The position numbers and the translations under genes were made by a program. A stretch of 64,000 nt of DNA from CAVTYH01 sp963773875 (GTDB lineage Bacteria > Planctomycetota > Planctomycetia > Pirellulales > JADZDJ01): contig CAVZCV010000020.1 in NCBI GenBank assembly GCA_963773875.1, positions 310,001 through 374,000 of the forward strand. Reading direction: 5' to 3'. The notes below the pieces were generated by a model. That model searched no databases. It was not told where the DNA came from and was given only the letters and a program-made list of their open reading frames with translations. Shown one piece after another: positions 8,514 to 18,394 of this stretch (the first letter of the stretch is position 1; every line of letters starts with the position of its first letter).

Positions 8514-9554
8514 TTACTTATTCCACGGACTCGACGGATAGCGCGTCTTCAGCAAATCCGCGGCCTGCTTGGCACGATCGGCTTTGCCCAACTGCGTCCA
8601 CAAGTCTTTAAGATGACTGAGCGCTTCGGCGTGCTGATCGGGCAATTGATTGTAGAGCAAATCGACCCGCAAGTAGGCATACAGCGCGTCCTTGGGTTGA
8701 TTCAATTTGAGATACGCACTGCCCAGTGCATTGTAGGCGTACGCGTAAACGTAATTGTTTTCCGGCGCCGCTTGTTCGATGGCTTCATTGAGAATCTGCA
8801 CGGCTTCTTTGCCGCGGCCCAGTTCCACCAGGCTTTTCGCTTTGCCGACCCGGGCGGTCAATTGTTGCGATTCCGCCGCTTTGCCTTTGGCTTCCATGTT
8901 CAGCGCGGTTTCGAATTGCTGCACGGCTTCGTCGTGCTTGCCTTGCGCTTGCAAAGCCCGGCCGAGTGCTACAACGCCGCGCATTTTGTAATCCGGCCAC
9001 GGTGCAGTGGCCAATGCGCCGTAAAACGTTGGCGCTTGTTCGTAGCGGCCGATATTCACCAGCAAATCGCCCACGGCTTCATTGGCTTCATAGAAATGGT
9101 AACTGTTTTTGTTGGCGTTGATGAACGCCACAAGCGCACTGCCAGCTTTAGTGGCATCGCCGGCGCCGGTGGTCGCCAGCTTGGCGTTGGCCAGTGCTCG
9201 GTAAAAATCGACATCTTGCTTGACCGGTTCATTGCCCAACTGCGGCGGCGGAATTTTATCCAGCGCGGCCAGCACATCTTCATAATGACCATCGACTGCA
9301 GCATTGCGAGCTTCCATCAGCTCGCGAGGCTCGCCGGGAATTTGCAAATACTTGATCTCGTTCACCTGGTAGCTTTTCGGCGGCGTGGAGATGAGCGAAA
9401 TGCTGTCTTTCGTCACATCGCCTAAGCGGCCGGGCACGGTCGCGCCGTTCAGTAAATGCACTCGATAATACTCGCCTTGGGCAAACACAGACGAACCCGC
9501 GCCCAGGATGGCAACGAGCAAGATCGACCGCAAAATAGATTGCAATGTTTTCAT
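8514..9554 (-). CDS. Secreted TPR-repeat protein
   Basis: A 346-aa protein with a clear signal peptide (MKTLQSILRSILLVAILGAGSSVFA). After the signal, residues 27-75 resemble a small beta domain (YYRVHLLNGATVPGRLGDVTKDSISL), then TPR helices fill about 80-340, for example MRGVVALGRALQAQGKHDEAVQQFETAL and YAYNALGSAYLKLNQPKDALYAYLRV. Its ATG overlaps the stop of the larger TPR gene by four bases (ATGA). The pair probably forms a periplasmic or outer-surface scaffold. No enzyme motif is present, and the function is unknown. Confidence 0.82.
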   Translation of the reverse strand: MKTLQSILRSILLVAILGAGSSVFAQGEYYRVHLLNGATVPGRLGDVTKDSISLISTPPKSYQVNEIKYLQIPGEPRELMEARNAAVDGHYEDVLAALDKIPPPQLGNEPVKQDVDFYRALANAKLATTGAGDATKAGSALVAFINANKNSYHFYEANEAVGDLLVNIGRYEQAPTFYGALATAPWPDYKMRGVVALGRALQAQGKHDEAVQQFETALNMEAKGKAAESQQLTARVGKAKSLVELGRGKEAVQILNEAIEQAAPENNYVYAYAYNALGSAYLKLNQPKDALYAYLRVDLLYNQLPDQHAEALSHLKDLWTQLGKADRAKQAADLLKTRYPSSPWNK

Positions 9555-12500
9555 TTCTTTTCCGTGCTCGGCGTGGGGGTGGCATCAAGTCCGGGAAGGC
9601 CGATAGGTTCTTTCGATAATCCGGTTTGAATTTCTTTGAGCAGGGTCTCGTACTGCGGCCTCCACTTCTCGCCCCCCAGTGTGGGATCAAACTGTCTGGT
9701 ATTGCGAATGTCGTTTTCGGCCTTTTGAAACGCAACGCTTTTTACATCGGGTTTGTCGCTAGCTTCGGCGAAACGCTTGCGGCTCACCGTGAGGTTGTAC
9801 CGGGCTTCGTGAAAAATGTCGCGGAACCGTGGATCACGCGAAGTCTGCACGGCAAGTTTCCCCCACCCCCAAATGGTGCCTCCATCGCCTTCGATGGCTT
9901 TCACGAAATACGTGGGATCGCCGGCGGCGCCACGTGCTTGCAACGTGCGGGCTGCTTCGACCTGCACCGGTAGCAGCGTCGGTTTTTCTTTCAGCATCTG
10001 CGAAAGGATCGCCAGCGATTTTTCGTAATCGCCGACGCTGCGATAATCGACTGCCACGTTTCGCTTCACGCCCAACAGTCGATCGGCGGGAATAAAATTG
10101 GCATCCGATTTCGCACGCGTTTGAATTTCTTCGTACGCCTTGATCGCTTGCCGGTAGTACGAATCGGCTTCCGGCGCCGGTTTGCCGCCGGTGGCCAATC
10201 CACCGGCCAGGCTATCGTAAGTTGCCGCGACCCAGCTCAGCGTTTTGAAATCGGCAGTTCCGCTGCGCTGCGGAATGCGGCTCAAGAATTTATCGAACGC
10301 TTTGGTAAGGCGTGCCTGGCGAGCGCGATCGCCTTGCCGCGCCAATTCTTCGAGTTGCTGCTTCAAGTCGACGGCAATGCCCACGAGCAATTGCGTCAGT
10401 TTGGCCGAACCTTGCGGATCCTGCGCATAAATCTTTTCCAGCGCATCGAGCGCCGCGGTGGCTTTATCCAATTGTTGCGGCTCGCTGTCGATGTACGAGC
10501 GAAGTGCGGTTTTGTAAATCTCCGCCGCCATGCCTTCGCCTTGCGTGGAAGGATGTTTGTGCTGGACCAGCGTCAGCGGCCCGATTTTCGGATCTTCAAG
10601 CAGCGCGATAGCCTTTTCCGCTTGCGAGCCGTTTTCGTACAGCTGTGCTAAAGAGATGACGGCCAACATGGCACGTTCCGATACATCGTTCATTTGTCGC
10701 AGACTGGCCAGCCCTTGTTCGAGCGCGGCTTTGGCCTGTTGCGAAAGGGCGTCGAGTTCTTGCTTGGTTTTGGGGTCGTCGAATTCCGCCCCCGTGGCTG
10801 CTTTCTGTTCCCGCGCTTGCTGGGCAGCCTTCAGATATTTCGCCCACAGCGCCTGGCCGTATTTCAGCTGAGCTTCCGTGCGCGCCGGAGAATTTTCGGC
10901 CAGGTGTGAAAGCGCCTCCGATGCCTTGTCATATTGGCCGTTGACGGTGTAAACGTTGACGAGCAGTTCCGAAGCCGCGCCGGCCACCGGATCGTCGGGC
11001 CAAGCTTTGATGATGTAGCTGATGAGGTCCAGCAGCTTTGCCGATTCAAACGCCACGTCCTCGTCCGCCGCCTTGCGTTGACGGTAAGCGGCGTCGAGCG
11101 CTGCCAGAGCAATTCGGGCGGCATCGCGAGCATTCGTGGCCTTTGGAGTTTTTTTGATCATGGTCTCGCCAATCACCGCGGCATCGTCGTAGTTGCCCTT
11201 GGCGTATTGGAAGTAGCAGAGCAGATAGCGAATGAGGCTCAGCTTCTCCGGATCGGTCTTCTCATCGGCCAGATTGATGGCGCGCTGGCAATACGCGAGC
11301 GATTCCTCGCGCTTCAGCTCGACCGTGGCCTTGAGCTCCGCAATTTGCTTGGGATCGGCGGTTTTATCTTGCTGGGCGAAATTGATTTCGAGCTGCGCGG
11401 TTTTGATATCGTCGGCGGCTTCCGACGCTTTATCGTAGGCAGCATCGAATGTTTTCAGATCCGCCGCATCCTTTTCGGCGGGCGATACCGTTTCTTTGGT
11501 TTGCGCAGTCAGCTGCATCTGTTTGCCGCCGGCGGGCAACACGAGTTTTTTGCCCGTTGCAGGTGGCGCGGCTTTTTGATGAGTCTCTTCGCCAGCGCGG
11601 CCAAGTTGCGTCAACAATGTTCCGGCCTGCGGCTGAAAGTCTGGATGTTTCGATTTCAGGACCTCGAGCGTCAGCGCACGCGCGTCGTTCAGATAGCCGG
11701 CGGCTTTTTCGTCGCCCGAGGGCAACGTGCCGGCCAGTCCTTGCAGCGCTTTGGCAGAGAGCAATTTAAGGGCGAGCCAGTCTGCATCTTGCAACTCGGC
11801 GCCGCGGGCTGATTTGGCCCAAGCCGCCGATTTTTCCGCGGCCATGGCGAAGTCTTTGTCGGATAACCACAACGCAACAGCCTGTCTTAAGGCTTGCGTT
11901 TTCAAGAGCCGAAACGCCGAATCGCCATCGGGCAAATCGACGATCAAGTTGTTATAAGCCTCGATCGCTTGTTTGGGATCGCCAAGCTCTTCGTCGCAGC
12001 GGCCTTCGTAATAGCGAGCCGTCAGGCCGGCCAAGCGCTGCGGGAAATCTTCGTAGAGTTTGCCGCATTGCTTGGCCGCCTCGGTCAGCAGCCGAGTTCG
12101 CTCTTCGCTTTGCGGGGCTTCCACGAGTGCCATATCAAACGCCGTACGGCCGACATTGAGACTGGCCCCAAGCCATTGGCCACCTAATTGTTCGCGCTGC
12201 TCGCGTTGCGATTCCCCCTTCGGCAACGCATCGAGTTGAGTTCGAAGTCGCTTCGCGGAATCTTGAAATACTGTGCGGGCCTCGGCGTACAACGCCTGTG
12301 CTTGTTTGCGAACGGCCACTGCGTCGGGCGAAGCGTTTTGAACGCGCGCCGCCACATTCCCGGCACGGTAGCGCAGTATATTCGCCAGCCGATCGCGGGC
12401 CGATGGCGCCAATTCATGGTCGCCGGCGGAAGCCAAAAAATCCTTGAGCTTCGCTTGCGCTTGAGCCAGCTTCTCGTCGCGGCTTTGTGGATCGCGTTCC

Positions 12501-12742
12501 ATCGCCGCCGTATCGATCAGCACCATCGCCTGCTCGTATCCAACGATTTTTTTGGTATCCGACGCCAAATTCGGACCGGCAGCCAATTGATCGAGATATT
12601 CCGCGGCCGTATCGAGATAGCGGCGTTCGCGCAGGGCGTCGATAAACTTGCGCGGATCGTCGGCGGCCTGGGCCGGACGATTTGCCAGCGGACAGAACTG
12701 AATCAGCAGCAAGCAAATTGCGGTGATCGCAAACCTGTTCAT
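9551..12742 (-). CDS. Very large secreted TPR/coiled protein
   Basis: About 1063 aa, starting at ATG 12742, where a signal peptide begins (MNRFAITAICLLLIQFCPLA...AQA). The open frame extends 99 bases further upstream without a signal-like start. The whole mature chain is alpha-helical and Ala/Gln/Lys-rich with many degenerate TPR units, such as KAIEAYNNLIVDLPDGDSAFRLL and GDYEKSLAILSQML. Residues about 420-470 form a charged linker containing QLTAQTKETVSPAEKDAADLK-like sequence, so the protein has two helical halves. It overlaps the next TPR gene by 4 bp. This kind of giant exported TPR protein is frequent in planctomycetes but its role is not established. Confidence 0.82.
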   Translation of the reverse strand: MNRFAITAICLLLIQFCPLANRPAQAADDPRKFIDALRERRYLDTAAEYLDQLAAGPNLASDTKKIVGYEQAMVLIDTAAMERDPQSRDEKLAQAQAKLKDFLASAGDHELAPSARDRLANILRYRAGNVAARVQNASPDAVAVRKQAQALYAEARTVFQDSAKRLRTQLDALPKGESQREQREQLGGQWLGASLNVGRTAFDMALVEAPQSEERTRLLTEAAKQCGKLYEDFPQRLAGLTARYYEGRCDEELGDPKQAIEAYNNLIVDLPDGDSAFRLLKTQALRQAVALWLSDKDFAMAAEKSAAWAKSARGAELQDADWLALKLLSAKALQGLAGTLPSGDEKAAGYLNDARALTLEVLKSKHPDFQPQAGTLLTQLGRAGEETHQKAAPPATGKKLVLPAGGKQMQLTAQTKETVSPAEKDAADLKTFDAAYDKASEAADDIKTAQLEINFAQQDKTADPKQIAELKATVELKREESLAYCQRAINLADEKTDPEKLSLIRYLLCYFQYAKGNYDDAAVIGETMIKKTPKATNARDAARIALAALDAAYRQRKAADEDVAFESAKLLDLISYIIKAWPDDPVAGAASELLVNVYTVNGQYDKASEALSHLAENSPARTEAQLKYGQALWAKYLKAAQQAREQKAATGAEFDDPKTKQELDALSQQAKAALEQGLASLRQMNDVSERAMLAVISLAQLYENGSQAEKAIALLEDPKIGPLTLVQHKHPSTQGEGMAAEIYKTALRSYIDSEPQQLDKATAALDALEKIYAQDPQGSAKLTQLLVGIAVDLKQQLEELARQGDRARQARLTKAFDKFLSRIPQRSGTADFKTLSWVAATYDSLAGGLATGGKPAPEADSYYRQAIKAYEEIQTRAKSDANFIPADRLLGVKRNVAVDYRSVGDYEKSLAILSQMLKEKPTLLPVQVEAARTLQARGAAGDPTYFVKAIEGDGGTIWGWGKLAVQTSRDPRFRDIFHEARYNLTVSRKRFAEASDKPDVKSVAFQKAENDIRNTRQFDPTLGGEKWRPQYETLLKEIQTGLSKEPIGLPGLDATPTPSTEKK

Positions 12743-12978
12743 AGGCACTACTTCACGGCACTTGGCGTGATGAGCAGCCATCGATGAATCGATTGAAGAG
12801 CAAGCCATCATCAAGAATCGATCCCGTTGCGCCGTGAGCAAAGAAACCAGACCGCTTGCCAGGCGGTATCACAGCGAGTTCCGGGTCGCCGTGTGTTGCA
12901 CGATGTCGACGGCAAATGCAGCTGCCTTTAGCGTATGCCATCTTGCCCGCCGCCGCCGACAAAAACGCCTCTCAATCC

Positions 12979-13006
12979 ATTATAAGGTGGCCAAATAAGC
13001 GTACAA
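12979..13006 (-). promoter_or_regulatory. Possible promoter of the TPR-kdpDE series
   Basis: On the minus strand TTGTAC (13001-13006) and a perfect TATAAT (12979-12984) are 16 nt apart, about 230 nt before the TPR gene. The remaining bases of the 374-bp divergent gap (12743-13116) show no gene and no other signal I can support, including no clear promoter for the plus-strand neighbour. Confidence 0.42.
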
Positions 13007-13116
13007 CCAGCGAGAAATCCTGCACTTTTGGCGTTTGCTGGCTTAAATGCGTGGAGCGAAGTACGATGGGCGTGCTCGTCGAAAAACATGCTCAGCACCG
13101 CTAGTCCGAGGCCATC

Positions 13117-14175
13117 ATGCCCATCGATGTTCAGTGTGCTGCGTGCGGAAAAAAGCTGCGGGCGCCCGATGCGCAGGCCGGCCGCGTGGGAAAGTGCCCA
13201 GCGTGCAAGTCCGATATTGTGGTGCCGGGCAATGCAGTCGGAGCACCAGGTGGTGTATCGCCGGTGCGAGCCGGCACGCCGGGTTCGATGCCAGCGATGG
13301 GCTCGTCACCGGCTGTCACTTCTCCTTCGATCGCGCGAAGCGCGCCAGTAAAATCGGCGTCCCCTTTTGCTTCCACGATGGACGATGAGTTTGCACTGCC
13401 GCCGCCGGCTGTGCCCATGAATGGCGACCGGCAGCCCACAAACGATTTAAACGTCGAGCCGGAGGAAAAGCACTGGTACACCATCAAGGCGGTTCTGAAA
13501 TTGACGGAGCTAGCGCTGCTCGCCGAATGGATTGGCGCCAGCATCCTGGGATTGGGCATCATTGCGATTGGGCTCATGGCCGGCGGAATGTCGCGCGGCG
13601 ATGTGACGACAATTCAAGTAATTACCGTCCTGATGATGTGGGGCGTGGTTGCCATGCTGCTAGGTTGGGCGGCGCTCGTAACTGGTTGGATAGTTTTAAT
13701 GATGTCGTGGCCAAAGGATCGCAGGCTGCTCATCGGGGCCGCGAGTTCGGCCGGTGTTTGCGTGCTCATCGTGCTGATTGTGGTTTCATTCGGGATGCTG
13801 GGATTCGGCAGCTCGGCGATGCGCGGACCAGGCGCCCCCAGTCCCCTGCCGAATTCAACGGCCACGACGGTGATTTTCAGTTTAGCGTCCTGCGTATCGC
13901 TGATTTTGTTCAATTTCTTTCTGGCCACCGTCCAACAGCGGATCGGGCGCGTGCACATCGATAAGCAACCGTACATTTATGCCGGTGTTGTCGGCGCGCT
14001 GACGCTGTGGTGTTTGATTTGCAACCTGGCAATAACACCCACGAGCAGATTTGTGTACTGGATGGTGATCGTTTCCAATCTGGGGTTGCTCATTACCGAA
14101 CTCTTATGGCTGTGGTTGATTAACGCCTTCACCTCGCGTGATTTACGCGTGAGCCAGGCCTGGAAACGGCTGTGA
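13117..14175 (+). CDS. Zinc-ribbon multi-pass membrane protein
   Basis: The first 40 residues form an MJ0042-type zinc ribbon with ligands in CAACGKKL and CPACKSD. A Pro/Ala/Ser-rich linker of about 75 residues follows, then six to seven hydrophobic segments (for example LLAEWIGASILGLGIIAIGL, LIGAASSAGVCVLIVLIVV, YIYAGVVGALTLWCLICNL). This build, a cytosolic zinc finger on a membrane domain, is common among planctomycete proteins of unknown function. It is transcribed alone, divergent from the TPR series. A sensor or assembly factor is possible, but nothing in the sequence proves it. Confidence 0.78.
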   Translation: MPIDVQCAACGKKLRAPDAQAGRVGKCPACKSDIVVPGNAVGAPGGVSPVRAGTPGSMPAMGSSPAVTSPSIARSAPVKSASPFASTMDDEFALPPPAVPMNGDRQPTNDLNVEPEEKHWYTIKAVLKLTELALLAEWIGASILGLGIIAIGLMAGGMSRGDVTTIQVITVLMMWGVVAMLLGWAALVTGWIVLMMSWPKDRRLLIGAASSAGVCVLIVLIVVSFGMLGFGSSAMRGPGAPSPLPNSTATTVIFSLASCVSLILFNFFLATVQQRIGRVHIDKQPYIYAGVVGALTLWCLICNLAITPTSRFVYWMVIVSNLGLLITELLWLWLINAFTSRDLRVSQAWKRL

Positions 14176-14201
14176 CAAAACTTCCTGGCCGAAACAAATA
14201 A

Positions 14202-14283
14202 GGAAACCAGGAATCCAGGAGCCCGGACAAATGCGCGATTCAAGTTGAACGACCGCTTTCCCTTTCCTGGCTTCATGGCTTCC
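14202..14283. repeat. Long imperfect inverted repeat after the zinc-ribbon gene
   Basis: The 18-nt arms at 14202-14219 (GGAAACCAGGAATCCAGG) and 14266-14283 pair at 15 of 18 positions around a 46-nt loop. The stop of the zinc-ribbon gene is 27 bp upstream. It may stabilise or end the transcript, or be a copy of a dispersed repeat; no U-run follows. Confidence 0.5.
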
Positions 14284-14542
14284 GTATATTCTCTCCGCTC
14301 CGCCCTTCCGCTGAACCACGATTGCACGCCAGGGCTGCGGAAGTGTCGTGCAAAACCGGCGGAATTGCCGCGGATTTAGCGACCTACAAAAAATTGCTCG
14401 TGGCCTATTGCCTTTCAGACACATGTACAGTAATATTCAGATGCATGCCTTGGCAGTGTTTTCTGACGAATAAAAGGAGCGCCTTGTAATGACCTCGAAC
14501 CACCAGACACTAAGCGAACAGGCAGCAGGCGGGCCGCATGCT

Positions 14543-14667
14543 ACTTCACCCCAAAAAGTGAAGTTACTGCGAAATAACTGCCGCACTTCGCTCGAGAAAT
14601 GCCGAGCGGAGCGCTGCGGTTATTTCACTCTGAATCGAGGCGACTCGAGCGGAGAGAGTGAAATAAC
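14543..14667. repeat. Cluster of three overlapping hairpins sharing a GTTATTTC/TTCAC arm
   Basis: Hairpin 1 has arms ACTTCAC/GTGAAGT (14543-14549, 14558-14564). Hairpin 2 has 24-nt arms at 14571-14594 and 14603-14626 that match at 20 positions, the four differences being transitions that keep G-U pairing possible. Hairpin 3 has perfect 13-nt arms GTTATTTCACTCT/AGAGTGAAATAAC at 14619-14631 and 14655-14667. Hairpins 2 and 3 share the GTTATTTC arm, so they exclude each other. Confidence 0.65.
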
Positions 14668-14866
14668 TCGTTTTACCCGAGGAAAACATGCAGGCCGGAT
14701 GAGGGCAAGTTGGGCCAAGATGAAACGTCTGAGCGAAACTGACCGAGAAAACGCGAGTGAATTCAAGAAATGCGATATTGAAATGAAAACGATCAACTCC
14801 CATCATTCGAGCAGCCAGAAAGCTCGTGAAAATCGAAAAGACGCGCCGGTTATTTCGCGGCTGGCG

Positions 14867-15733
14867 TTAATCGCGATTGAGAGACAACACCCAGGCTTCC
14901 CAGCGTTTTTGGAAGTCGGCCATGTCGCGCTCGCCAAGGACGGCTTGCAACGTGTCGTAGCCTGTGGGATCGGTTTTTGCGCTGTCGTGAAAGCTGCGGT
15001 AGAACTTTTCCAAGAGGTCGTGCTGTTGCAGGTACAGGCACAAATAGCGGGCCTGGCCGTAATTCGCGCCGGTGTCGTGATTGTAGAACTGATCGGTCGA
15101 GGTGCTGCACAGCGCTTCGAATGCCGGCAGCCGGCCGGCGCGGATGGTTTGTTGCAATCCGGCGAGTCGCCAGTTCACGAGGCCGACGATCTTGCCGTGC
15201 TCTTCGCTCGATTGTTCGTAGAGCGAGGCCAGGCCTTCATTAAACCACGAAGGGCACTGCGGAAAATTCGTGGCGATGTAGGGGTGCACAATTTCGTGCA
15301 CCAGCGTGCCGCCGCCGGTGGCGATGTTCATCACCAAAGCCCGATGCTGCGGCGAGTAATATCCATAGGGCGTGTGCGGCTTGGCGCCGAAGAGTTTTTC
15401 CGCGTGCTTTTCGTAGCTGTCTTTGTCGGCGAAGAGCCAGACATCGATAATCAGCTGCGGATCGCGCTCGAAGTAGCGGTCCTTCAAGCGATCGACCGCC
15501 CATTTAACCGTGTTCGTGGCCCGTTCTTCGACGCGCTGGGCCGGCTCATCGCCAATGACCACGAACGGCGGCTTGACGACGATGGTGAAGGACTCGTCGC
15601 CAAGTTTGGCTTTCAGGGCCTCGATGTGCCGGTCATACTCAGCCTGCGTGAAGGCCAGCGCTGGCCTATTTGCAACGAGCTGGACGCCGAGGATCAAAAC
15701 TCCGACGACATGCGAAATGAGCAGGGTTTTCAT
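14867..15733 (-). CDS. Secreted MA-type (gluzincin) metallopeptidase-like protein
   Basis: A protein of about 288 aa starting at ATG 15733 (GGAGG 5 nt upstream) with a signal peptide ending near NRPALA. The zinc site is visible: HEIVH in GGTLVHEIVHPYIA and the downstream Glu in WFNEGLASLYE, the spacing of DUF1570/peptidase MA-like gluzincins. The N-terminal part (FTIVVKPPFVVIGDE... WLFADKDSYEKHA) matches the usual beta-rich prodomain of this group. It probably acts in the periplasm or outside the cell. No substrate can be inferred. It is divergent from the membrane spermidine-synthase-like gene. Confidence 0.78.
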   Translation of the reverse strand: MKTLLISHVVGVLILGVQLVANRPALAFTQAEYDRHIEALKAKLGDESFTIVVKPPFVVIGDEPAQRVEERATNTVKWAVDRLKDRYFERDPQLIIDVWLFADKDSYEKHAEKLFGAKPHTPYGYYSPQHRALVMNIATGGGTLVHEIVHPYIATNFPQCPSWFNEGLASLYEQSSEEHGKIVGLVNWRLAGLQQTIRAGRLPAFEALCSTSTDQFYNHDTGANYGQARYLCLYLQQHDLLEKFYRSFHDSAKTDPTGYDTLQAVLGERDMADFQKRWEAWVLSLNRD

Positions 15734-15966
15734 GGTTGCCTCCGAGCTCATTCTGGCAGCCGGCCACATTTCGGTAAATGTTTGCCGGGCGAGATGATAC
15801 AGCGGCGTTACAATTCACGGCCGTGCGGGTTCAATGGGCTATCTGGCGTCGCCGTGGGGAGAATTGCGAGCCAGGTTTGGCCGGGCTATTCTCGACAGTC
15901 TCGCGGGATGGTTATCTTCCGACTGGGACGGTTGGACTATTTTTCGCAAACACACAACGCTTTTAT

Positions 15967-18389
15967 ATGAATATCGCCTCTCGAAATATTTGGTTGGTCG
16001 TGAATTTCGCTGCGACGATTTTCGTCAGCGCGTTTTTGCTGTTTCAGATTCAGCCGCTAGTGAGCAAATACATTCTGCCCTGGTTCGGCGGAACGGCAGC
16101 CGTGTGGACCACTTGCATGCTGTTTTTCCAGACGCTGCTGTTCCTCGGCTATGCCTATGCCCATTTGAGTGAACGATTCCTAACGCCGAAAATGCAAGGT
16201 ATCGTGCACCTGGCGCTGATCGTGCTCTCGCTGGTAATGCTTCGCGTGGTGCCGGATGAATCGTGGAAGCCGACCGATAGTTACGACCCCGCCTGGAAGA
16301 TTCTGGGACTCCTGGCGGCCAGCATCGGGTTGCCGTACTTCGTGCTCTCCTCCACCGGCCCGCTGTTGCAGGCGTGGTTTGCAAAGACGTTTCCGGGCAA
16401 GACACCGTATCGGCTGTACGCGCTTTCGAACATTGGCTCGCTTTTGGCGCTATTGAGCTATCCGTTTTTGTTTGAGCGGATGTTCGCGATCAAAGATCAG
16501 GCGACGATCTGGTCGATCGGCTTCGTTGTGTACGCCGCTTTGGCCGGATACGCCGCTGTGAGTTTGTGGATGATCTTCCGCGACAACCGGCTGTCCCAGA
16601 TAGCCCGACTGCTCCAGTCGGAAGCGCCGCTGCCGTTCCGGATGCAAATGCTGCTGCGAGCCGCGAGGTTCCGCAAGTCATCACACCGGCCGTATCAACA
16701 CCGACCGGCCCACCGCCGATCCTCCACTACGCCTTGTGGCTCATCCTGCCGGCGATTGCATCGACCGCGCTATTGGCGACGACGAACCATGTTTCCATCG
16801 ACGTCACGCCAATGCCGTTCCTGTGGGTCATTCCGCTTTCGCTCTATTTGTTGACGTTTATCATCGCCTTCGATCATCCGCGCTGGTACCGGCCGATTGT
16901 GATGTCGATCTTCACGCTGTGCGCGATCTATTTGATCGGCATGGTGTACTCCGACGATCAATCGGGCATTTTGCTCAAACAAACTGGCGCCCCGGGCCGC
17001 GTGCTGCAGGGCATGATCAAGTCAGTAAATTGGGTGCAGGAGAAACTCCATGTGGATTCGAAGCACCGCATCGACACGAACGAACCGGACATCAGCTTTA
17101 TGGGCTACGCGGCGATCAACTTTGCCGCGCTGTTTGGCATTTGCATGCTGTGCCACGGCGAGCTGGTGCGGATGCGGCCCCATCCGCGGCACTTGACCGC
17201 ATTTTATTTGATCGATCGCCGGCGGCGGTGCGCTCGGCGGCCTGGCAGTCAGTTTGATTGCGCCGCGCAGTGTTCGTGACGTACTTCGAATGGAATTTGT
17301 CGCTTTCCATCGGGTCTGGTGCTGGCGTTCGCGGTTATCTTGAGCGTAGTTTGGCGATTCGCGTTTGAGCGTTATCGGCGCACATCGTCGACCGATTCGC
17401 TGTGGCTCGTGCCGGCCATTGGCGTGCCTATGCTGTTTCTCGCATACTTCAGCGGCCGAGATTTGTACGAGTATTTGAAATCGAATCGGCCGGCCAATGA
17501 AACGGTACTCAACCAGCGGCGTAATTTCTTCGGCACTTTGACGGTCCTCAATCGGGAGAACGACGATCCGGAAGAGGCAGTTCGCAAGTTGATTCACGGC
17601 CGCATTACGCATGGCGTGCAGTTTTTGGATCCGACGTTGCGAGAGTATCCGACATCGTATTATTCGCGCGAAAGCGGCATTGGTTACACCGTGGGCTATT
17701 ACCACGCCAGCAAGAAGATCGACGGCGTGCGACTTGGCACAGTCGGTCTGGGAACTGGCACGATGGCGGTGTTCGTGCGCGACAAAGAAGATCCGAACGC
17801 AAAGGGCAAAAACGATTCGATCCATTTTTACGAGATCAATCCCGAAGTGATCGATATCACCGAGCCCGGCAAATACTTCACGTATTTGCAAGACGCCAAG
17901 AAACGTGGCGGCGATTACAAAATCACGCTGGGGGACGCGCGGTTATCGCTGGAAAAAGAGGTGAAGGACGGCGACTTTCAGAAGTTTCACGTGCTCGTGC
18001 TCGACGCTTTCAGCGGCGACGCAATTCCGATGCACCTGCTGACCGAGGAAGCGTTTGAGACGTACCTCAAACACATGGCGACCGGCAATGAGGGCAAAGG
18101 CGGAGCGGAAGCAGACGGCGAAGCCGGCGCGATCGCGGTGCACATTACGAATCGCTACCTCGACCTGGAGCCGATCGTGCTTGGCCTGGCCGAGCGATTC
18201 AAACTAGGCCACGTGCTCATTGTGAACGGCAACGGCGGCGAAGCAATGTATTCCTCGGACTGGTTAATTCTCAGCAAGAACAAAGACTTGATTAAAGAAC
18301 TTTCGCAATATGAAAACCCGGAGACTGAACCGAAGAAACCAATTTTGTGGACCGACGGAAAGAGCAACCTGTTCGACGTGCTGAAGTGA
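15967..18389 (+). CDS. Membrane-fused spermidine-synthase-like protein, several frameshifts
   Basis: The repaired protein is about 800 aa. The N-terminal half holds about ten hydrophobic segments (from WLVVNFAATIFVSAFLLFQIQPLVSKYILPWFGG), the hallmark of fused MFS/spermidine-synthase-like proteins. The C-terminal third is a Rossmann-type SpeE-like domain with VGLGTGTMAVF (nucleotide/AdoMet loop), HFYEINPEVIDI, GDARLSLEKE and VLDAFSGDAIPMHLLTEEAFETY. Frame changes are needed near 16625, 17208, 17268 and 17313. No speD gene is adjacent and the membrane half argues against plain spermidine synthesis, so an aminopropyl- or methyl-transfer role at the membrane is inference. The 3' end lies 5 bp from the convergent SDR gene. 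Confidence 0.8.
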
Positions 18390-18394
18390 CGTGC

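Larger units (their letters stand above)
14176..14866. other. 691-bp convergent intergenic region rich in hairpins, no gene accepted
   Basis: This gap lies between the stops of two convergent genes. A plus-strand open frame crosses it (from 14489) but continues antisense through the peptidase gene and looks like a shadow. Two groups of inverted repeats fill the region and are listed separately. A further GTTATTTC copy occurs near 14850. Confidence 0.5.

Noticed and set aside
8445..9425. Plus-strand open frame of 326 codons
   Set aside because: It is antisense to the TPR gene 8514-9554, whose repeats and signal peptide are clear.
10934..11812. Plus-strand open frame of 292 codons
   Set aside because: Shadow of the large reverse-strand TPR gene; Arg/Leu/Gly-rich composition typical of antisense frames.
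14489..15970. Long plus-strand open frame of 493 codons
   Set aside because: Most of it runs antisense to the metallopeptidase gene, which has a signal peptide, HEIVH motif and good ribosome site. The first part lies in the hairpin cluster and has no family features.
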